A stretch of 54,749 nt of DNA, from positions 1 through 54,749 of the forward strand of contig JAQYDI010000070.1 in NCBI GenBank assembly GCA_028724245.1. The letters are read 5' to 3'. This document shows, piece by piece, positions 50,466 to 54,749 of the stretch. The translations under genes and the position numbers were made by a program. The notes under the pieces are model-generated. The model had not been told where the DNA came from. It saw nothing but the letters and a program-made list of their open reading frames with translations, and made no database searches. Within the stretch, counting starts at the first letter, position 1. Each line of letters opens with the position of its first letter. This DNA comes from Lachnospiraceae bacterium (lineage in GTDB: Bacteria; Bacillota; Clostridia; Lachnospirales; Lachnospiraceae).

Positions 50466-51346
50466 TGGAATACTCAGATCAATTCTGCTCGCTCGAGCCG
50501 GAAGCCCCGGATGCATGCATTTCGGGGCTTCTTTGTATCCTGCGGGCTGATAAAATCTGCCTGAACGAAGGTGTAATGTATGCATTTCCCGAGCGGCAGG
50601 GCTGCTGGTACCTGTTTGCACTGGAAAAGGGAAATGTTCAGATGACCCATAACGGCGGACATGTGAATCTGAAAAAGGGGAATGCGGCGGCGTTTTCGGC
50701 GGGCGAAAGCGTTACCGTTTTTCCTTCGGCAGGCGGAATTCTGTATATGCTCTGCATGCAGGGAACCGTGGCGGATACATTGTTTCCTGCTGCAGCGAAA
50801 AAAGGCGGGCTTTTCTTCCCCTCCGGCGGCTATCGGGTGACGGTGCTTTTTGCTTCTCTGCTTGCACAGTGGGAGCATCAGAGAAAAATATCGGGTGAAA
50901 CAGCCTCTGCAGCAGCCTATGAAATGCTGACAGGGCTGTACGGGACAGGTGTTCCTTCCGGCGACAGCAGGAAACAGATGCCTCAGGTTGTGGCGGATGC
51001 CATACGGATCATGCAGCAGGATTTTGCATTTCTTGACGGAATCGGGGATCTGGCGGACCGGCTGGATGTCAGTCAGGAGTATCTGACGCGGACTTTTGGA
51101 AAGCACGTAGGACTCCCTCCGGGCAAATACCTGAACCAGTTGAAGATCGAATATGCAAAACTGCTGCTTCGCCAGGGGAACCATTCCGTATCCTTTGTAG
51201 CAGATGCCTGCGGCTTTGCCAACGGGAATTATTTTGCAAAAGTTTTTAAAAACGTAACAGGGCTGAGCCCGGCGCAGTATATGAAAAACCATAAAGACCA
51301 GGCAGCAGGGGAAGACCCCATGCTGGATCCATTTTATGTGTTATAG
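50465..51346 (+). CDS. AraC family transcriptional regulator
   Basis: This 293-residue regulator has a cupin-like N-terminal sensing domain (about 20-110; GNVQMTHNGGHVNLKKGNAA) and a C-terminal double HTH (about 180-280; FAFLDGIGDLADRLDVSQEY, then NYFAKVFKNVTGLSPAQYMK). The start ATG overlaps the ATPase stop (TAATG), so it is translationally coupled. It probably senses a sugar and activates part of this locus. The stop codon is directly followed by the large repeat E2. Confidence 0.9.
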   Translation: MEYSDQFCSLEPEAPDACISGLLCILRADKICLNEGVMYAFPERQGCWYLFALEKGNVQMTHNGGHVNLKKGNAAAFSAGESVTVFPSAGGILYMLCMQGTVADTLFPAAAKKGGLFFPSGGYRVTVLFASLLAQWEHQRKISGETASAAAYEMLTGLYGTGVPSGDSRKQMPQVVADAIRIMQQDFAFLDGIGDLADRLDVSQEYLTRTFGKHVGLPPGKYLNQLKIEYAKLLLRQGNHSVSFVADACGFANGNYFAKVFKNVTGLSPAQYMKNHKDQAAGEDPMLDPFYVL

Positions 51347-51586
51347 GTTACTGTCCGGACTTCGGCCGGGGAAATACAGGTTGTGAGGCAGAATGCCTGT
51401 GATATCCTGTACAGGGACCCGCTTTCGCTCGGGATCAAACGCAGCGGATGCTAAACTCGCAGACCTTCTTACGAAGGCCCGCTCGCTAAGCACCGGCGTT
51501 TTCTACGGTCCCTTTAACAGGATACCACAGGCATTCTGCCGCCGCAGGTTATATTATCCCGGCAAATAGGAAGCTCCGGACAGTAT
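51346..51586. repeat. large palindromic intergenic repeat, copy E2
   Basis: It starts at the last base of the AraC stop codon with GGTTACTGTCCGGACTTC (51346-51363) and ends in a diverged right arm (CTCCGGACAGTAT, up to about 51586). Its inner 155 bp (51386-51540) match E3 (53376-53530) with a single substitution and share the conserved core with E1. Inner arms GGCAGAATGCCTGTG and CACAGGCATTCTGCC (51387-51401 and 51526-51540) are perfectly complementary. Confidence 0.85.
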
Positions 51587-51741
51587 GGGGGAAGAAACGA
51601 ATAGCGCGATTTTTTATGTTTGTTCGTCCCATGTACTGTTCAGGCGAAATGAAGTTTCGAACAGTACGTGGGAAACATCCTTGATGTAATTTAATATAGT
51701 TGATATTTTTTGTCAAAAATGATAAATTAATGTCAATTTTC

Positions 51742-51770
51742 TTGCATACCACAAAGAAATGTGGTACACT
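51742..51770 (+). promoter_or_regulatory. promoter of second sugar-binding gene
   Basis: TTGCAT (51742-51747), 17-bp spacer, TACACT (51765-51770). The spacer contains an ACCACA/TGTGGT dyad (51748-51753 and 51760-51765). Confidence 0.65.
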
Positions 51771-51820
51771 TCTTTGTAGCAAATACACAGTGCGATTGTA
51801 AAATATATACTTTAAAATAT

Positions 51821-51838
51821 AAGTGTTATACAACACTT
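51821..51838 (+). promoter_or_regulatory. shared leader dyad, copy 2
   Basis: AAGTGTTATACAACACTT, about 53 bp after the -10 and 24 bp before the ATG. The core is identical to that at 45012-45025 before SBP1, while the surrounding leader differs. Confidence 0.6.
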
Positions 51839-51862
51839 AAATATATATCAAGGAGGAAAAAA

Positions 51863-53200
51863 ATGAAAAGAAAAACAATTGCAGTGCTGCTGGCAGCGTC
51901 CATGGTATTTGGTTTGACAGCGTGTGGAGGTTCATCAGAGGGAGGGTCCGATTCGAAAACCCCCAATTCCGAATCGGACCCTCCTTCTTCCGGAACTTCA
52001 TCATCAGGTGATACGATCCGTCTTGTAAACGGCAAGATTGAGATCGACTCTCAGCTGAAAAAACTGGCTGAGATGTACAAAGAAGAGACTGGTGTGACTG
52101 TCCAGATTGAATCCATGGGCGGAGGTATCGATATCCAGGGTACCTTAAAAGGTTATTATCAGGCAGATAATATGCCGGACATTTTTGTCAATGCGGTAGC
52201 TGCGGAATTTGACAACTGGGAAGGCCTGCTGGTTGACATGAGCGATCAGGCATGGGCATCAGACACAGAATCCGCATATGTGGATGAAGACGGAAAGACA
52301 GTTGGTTTCCCCTATACAACTGAAGCAATCGGTCTGGCTTACAATGCTGAGATTCTGGAAAAGGCAGGAATTGATCCTGCGTCACTGACAGGACCCGATG
52401 AAATTGAAGCTGCTTTTGAAAAGCTGGATTCTCAGAAGGATGAACTTGGAATCACAGCAGCAGTAGGATACTGTGCAGAATCTACCAATCTGTACTGGTC
52501 AACCGGTCAGCACCTGTTCGGCAACTATCTGGATGCAGGTCTGGACCGTGATGATACAACATATATTGATATGTTGAGTGACGGCGGTAAATTTGATGTG
52601 GATCGTCTTACAGATTTCGCAGAATTTGTAGGTGTGCTGAATAAATATTCCGATCCTGCCCTTCTGGTTTCCGGTACATATGATCAGCAGATCCTGAATT
52701 TCGCATCCGGCAAATATGCATTTGTAACGCAGGGTTCCTGGATCGGCGCAACCATGACGACAGATGATGCGGATGCATATAAGGAAGCCGGCAATTTTGA
52801 AGTCGGAATGATCCCCTACGCATTTGAAGAAGGCATTGATACAATACTTACCAATTCTCCTTCCTGGTGGTCTGTATATTCTGAAGGTAATGTAGATGCA
52901 TCTCTTGCTTTCCTTCAGTGGTTATCAGAAGATGAAGCACAGAAAGTCCTTGTTGAGGAAGCAGGCTTCATCAGTCCCTTCAAATCCTGTACTTATGTAG
53001 CACCCGATCCGTTTGCACAGACAATGGCAGACTACATTTCAGCAGGAAAAACTTCTTCATGGCACTGGCTTGGCATGAAGGAAGGATATGCAATGAACTA
53101 TTCCGGTCAGGTCTTTGCCGATTATGCAGCAGGCAGTCTGGATACGGAAGGATTTATAAAGACACTGCAGCAGGTAACTGAATCCTGCTATGCAGAATAG
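51863..53200 (+). CDS. sugar ABC transporter substrate-binding lipoprotein (SBP2, paralog)
   Basis: This 445-residue SBP_bac_1 lipoprotein (lipobox FGLTAC, Cys21) is a close paralog of SBP1, visibly near-identical through long stretches such as LLVSGTYDQQILNFASGKYA. The linker contains extra residues (GGSDSKTPNSESDPPS) encoded by a 14-bp inverted repeat. Codon use is far less biased than in SBP1, suggesting weaker expression. It lies apart from the permeases, flanked by repeats E2 and E3, with its own promoter and terminator. It probably feeds the same permeases with the same or a related sugar. Confidence 0.93.
   Translation: MKRKTIAVLLAASMVFGLTACGGSSEGGSDSKTPNSESDPPSSGTSSSGDTIRLVNGKIEIDSQLKKLAEMYKEETGVTVQIESMGGGIDIQGTLKGYYQADNMPDIFVNAVAAEFDNWEGLLVDMSDQAWASDTESAYVDEDGKTVGFPYTTEAIGLAYNAEILEKAGIDPASLTGPDEIEAAFEKLDSQKDELGITAAVGYCAESTNLYWSTGQHLFGNYLDAGLDRDDTTYIDMLSDGGKFDVDRLTDFAEFVGVLNKYSDPALLVSGTYDQQILNFASGKYAFVTQGSWIGATMTTDDADAYKEAGNFEVGMIPYAFEEGIDTILTNSPSWWSVYSEGNVDASLAFLQWLSEDEAQKVLVEEAGFISPFKSCTYVAPDPFAQTMADYISAGKTSSWHWLGMKEGYAMNYSGQVFADYAAGSLDTEGFIKTLQQVTESCYAE
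51941..51984 (+). repeat. perfect inverted repeat inside SBP2 linker coding
   Basis: GGAGGGTCCGATTC (51941-51954) is perfectly inverted at 51971-51984 around a 16-base loop. It lies wholly within the linker codons after the lipobox and has no equivalent in SBP1. A wobble and three further pairs extend it outward. Confidence 0.8.
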
Positions 53201-53286
53201 TCAGCAGTGAGTGAAATCCGATCCCTGTCTGAAAGCGAGGAACGGGGTATCACGTTATTGAAAAAGATATAGCAAGTCAGAGAACA

Positions 53287-53325
53287 GGGGTGTGGCATTC
53301 GTTTCAGTCTGCCATGCCCCGTTTT
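53287..53325 (+). terminator. terminator after SBP2
   Basis: GGGGTGTGGCA (53287-53297) pairs with TGCCATGCCCC (53310-53320) with two G-T pairs, followed by GTTTT. Confidence 0.65.
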
Positions 53326-53336
53326 GATGTATTAGA

Positions 53337-53572
53337 GGTTACTGTCCGGACTTCGGCAGGGGAATGCAGATTGTTAGGCAGAATGCCTGTGATATTCTGT
53401 ACAGGGACCCGCTTTCGCTCGGGATCAAACGCAGCGGATGCTAAACTCGCAGACCTTCTTACGAAGGCCCGCTCGCTAAGCACCGGCGTTTTCTACGGTC
53501 CCTTTAACAGGATACCACAGGCATTCTGCCTCACAGCCTTCATCCTTTCAGGCAGAAGTCCGGACAGTTACC
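53337..53572. repeat. large palindromic intergenic repeat, copy E3
   Basis: The best-preserved copy: outer arms GGTTACTGTCCGGACTTC (53337-53354) and its perfect inverse (53555-53572). Inside are the perfect arms starting GGCAGAATGCCTGTG and a core with the AAACGC/GCGTTT closing stem and the CCTTC/GAAGG hairpin. The inner 155 bp match E2 with a single substitution. It sits between SBP2 and the penicillin-binding protein gene. Confidence 0.85.
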
Positions 53573-53652
53573 ATCTTTATTTTCCCCTTGGGTTGTTGTA
53601 TAATTTTGGTAAATATATGCGGTTTTGGCTGCAGAAGGTAAAGGAGGCAAAG

Positions 53653-54749
53653 GTGATAAACAGGAAGTTTGAGATAAACTGGATGAAAAAGTCATTCTGC
53701 CGGATATTTCCGGTTATGCTTCTGGCTGCCGGGGTTTTGACCGGCTGTGATAAAAGCAGAAGCTGGAAGTCTCCGCAGGAGCTGCTGGCGGAATATATGG
53801 AGCATATTGAAAAACAGGAATATGAAGATATGTATGCCATGCTGAACCGGGAAAGTTCCGGCAATATTACTGAGGAAGATTTTGTGAAGCGCAATTCTGC
53901 GATTTATGAAGGCATTGATATACAGAATGTGGAACTGGAGATTACAGAATACGATGAGGAGCAGATGATCGTTTCCTATCAGATGGCATTTGATACGTCT
54001 GCGGGAAATGTTACGATGAATAATGAGGCCCGGTTCATAAAGGGGGAGGAGCGGTACGAGCTGGCGTGGAGCGATGAACTGATTTTCCCCGGTCTGAAGG
54101 AAACGGATAAAGTCCGCGTGTCTACCATAGAGGCGGAGCGGGGGCAGATTCTTGACAGGAACGGTCAGATGCTTGCCGGAAAAGGAACGGCGTCTTCCGT
54201 GGGGATCGTTCCCGGCAGGCTGGAGGATAAAGAGAAAGCTGTCAGTGAAATTGCTGAACTGCTGGAAATCTCGGAAGAATCGATTGAGAATAAATTATCA
54301 GCCACATGGGTAAAGGATGATTCCTTTGTTCCCATTAAGACGCTGGTTAAGGTAACAGATGCCGATCTCGAATCGGATGATCCCGATGGGACAGCCGGGC
54401 AGGAGAAGAAACGGCAGGACAGCCTGCTGGAAATCCCCGGCGTAAAGATTTCCGATATACAGGTGAGGCAGTATCCTCTGGGGGAAGCGGCTTCTCATCT
54501 GATTGGATATGTGCAGAATGTAACGGCGGAGGATCTGGAAAAACATGAAGGCGAAGGATATACAAGCAGCAGCGTGATCGGAAGAAGCGGCATGGAAAGC
54601 CTTTTTGAAAAGGAGCTGAAGGGGCAGAACGGATGCCGGATCTACATAGTAGATGAAGAGGGAAACGAGAAAAAGGAGATTGCAAACAGGGAAGTGCAGA
54701 ACGGGGAGAATGTACGTCTGACAATTGACTCGGAGGTTCAGAAGGATCT
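53653..54749 (+). CDS. MecA-type penicillin-binding protein (PBP), partial
   Basis: The frame runs off the right edge; about 365 residues are seen. A GTG at 53653 follows AAGGAGG; an alternative ATG is at 53683. The N-terminus has a membrane/lipoprotein-like segment (VMLLAAGVLTGC). It is followed by an NTF2-like MecA_N domain (about 40-145; SPQELLAEYMEHIEKQEYED) and then the PBP dimerisation domain (EAERGQILDRNGQMLAGKG onward, with QYPLGEAASHLIGYV and GRSGMESLFEKEL). The transpeptidase domain lies beyond the window. It belongs to the class B PBPs that crosslink peptidoglycan and may have low beta-lactam affinity, but the active-site motifs are not visible. Confidence 0.9.
   Translation, partial: MINRKFEINWMKKSFCRIFPVMLLAAGVLTGCDKSRSWKSPQELLAEYMEHIEKQEYEDMYAMLNRESSGNITEEDFVKRNSAIYEGIDIQNVELEITEYDEEQMIVSYQMAFDTSAGNVTMNNEARFIKGEERYELAWSDELIFPGLKETDKVRVSTIEAERGQILDRNGQMLAGKGTASSVGIVPGRLEDKEKAVSEIAELLEISEESIENKLSATWVKDDSFVPIKTLVKVTDADLESDDPDGTAGQEKKRQDSLLEIPGVKISDIQVRQYPLGEAASHLIGYVQNVTAEDLEKHEGEGYTSSSVIGRSGMESLFEKELKGQNGCRIYIVDEEGNEKKEIANREVQNGENVRLTIDSEVQKD

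Noticed and set aside
49497..50621. 374-codon minus-strand frame opposite the sugar ATPase
   Set aside because: Opposite a strongly conserved ATPase with codon bias; no ribosome binding site.

Overview
The window looks like a chromosomal segment of a gut-type Clostridia bacterium, most likely Lachnospiraceae. This rests on protein family content (DUF1836, DUF3786, EFR1 ferredoxin, duplicated acyl-CoA dehydratase activase, clostridial large serine recombinase, YesL), strong AGGAGG-type ribosome binding sites, frequent TTG/GTG starts and sigma-A promoters with 17-bp spacers. No rRNA, tRNA or CRISPR array was seen. The assignment is inference; no marker gene fixes the genus.

Region 1 (1 to about 9.8 kb) is an AT-rich accessory, defence-like island. 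It holds the C-terminal part of a DUF1016/YhcG PDDEXK nuclease bracketed by two near-identical palindromes, a large serine recombinase, and a RhuM-like remnant. It also holds an IS1634-type transposon with recognisable terminal inverted repeats and two small passenger genes, a frameshifted HTH/DUF3800 pair, and a 991-residue primase-helicase-PLD protein of the TOTE conflict-system type.

Region 2 (10 to 22 kb) is mixed metabolism: a giant 1491-residue BadF-type activase, a broken HAD phosphatase, an in-frame fusion of an Rrf2 repressor with an EFR1 flavodoxin/ferredoxin, and a DUF3786 protein. Two cupins, an orphan holin, small unknown proteins, an alpha/beta hydrolase, and yjdF behind a probable yjdF riboswitch complete it.

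Region 3 (21.5 to 31.5 kb) is a GntR-controlled operon: M42 aminopeptidase, a five-gene peptide ABC importer, and an AprA/fumarate-reductase-like flavoprotein with a dicluster ferredoxin. It suggests uptake, hydrolysis and reductive use of a peptide-like compound.

Region 4 (31.7 to 43.6 kb) holds two DnaJ-like cochaperones (one with an unusual His/Cys-rich insert), a drug-type ABC exporter, DUF1836/DegV, a LysR regulator with a uroporphyrinogen-decarboxylase-like methyltransferase, guaB, a duplicated CmpB-like membrane protein and crcB.

Region 5 (43.6 to 53.2 kb) is a sugar ABC uptake locus: LacI regulator, binding protein, two permeases, YesL, UgpC/MsmK-type ATPase, AraC regulator, then a second close paralog of the binding protein. 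The window ends inside a MecA-type penicillin-binding protein.

The most notable unexplained signal is a family of palindromic intergenic repeats. Three full copies of about 240 bp share a conserved structured core (22231-22470, 51346-51586, 53337-53572), and shorter relatives occur at 9951-10012, 17616-17633, 41533-41592 and 41653-41670. Two full copies flank the second sugar-binding-protein gene, and one short copy is flanked by a 9-bp direct repeat, as expected for a mobile miniature element.
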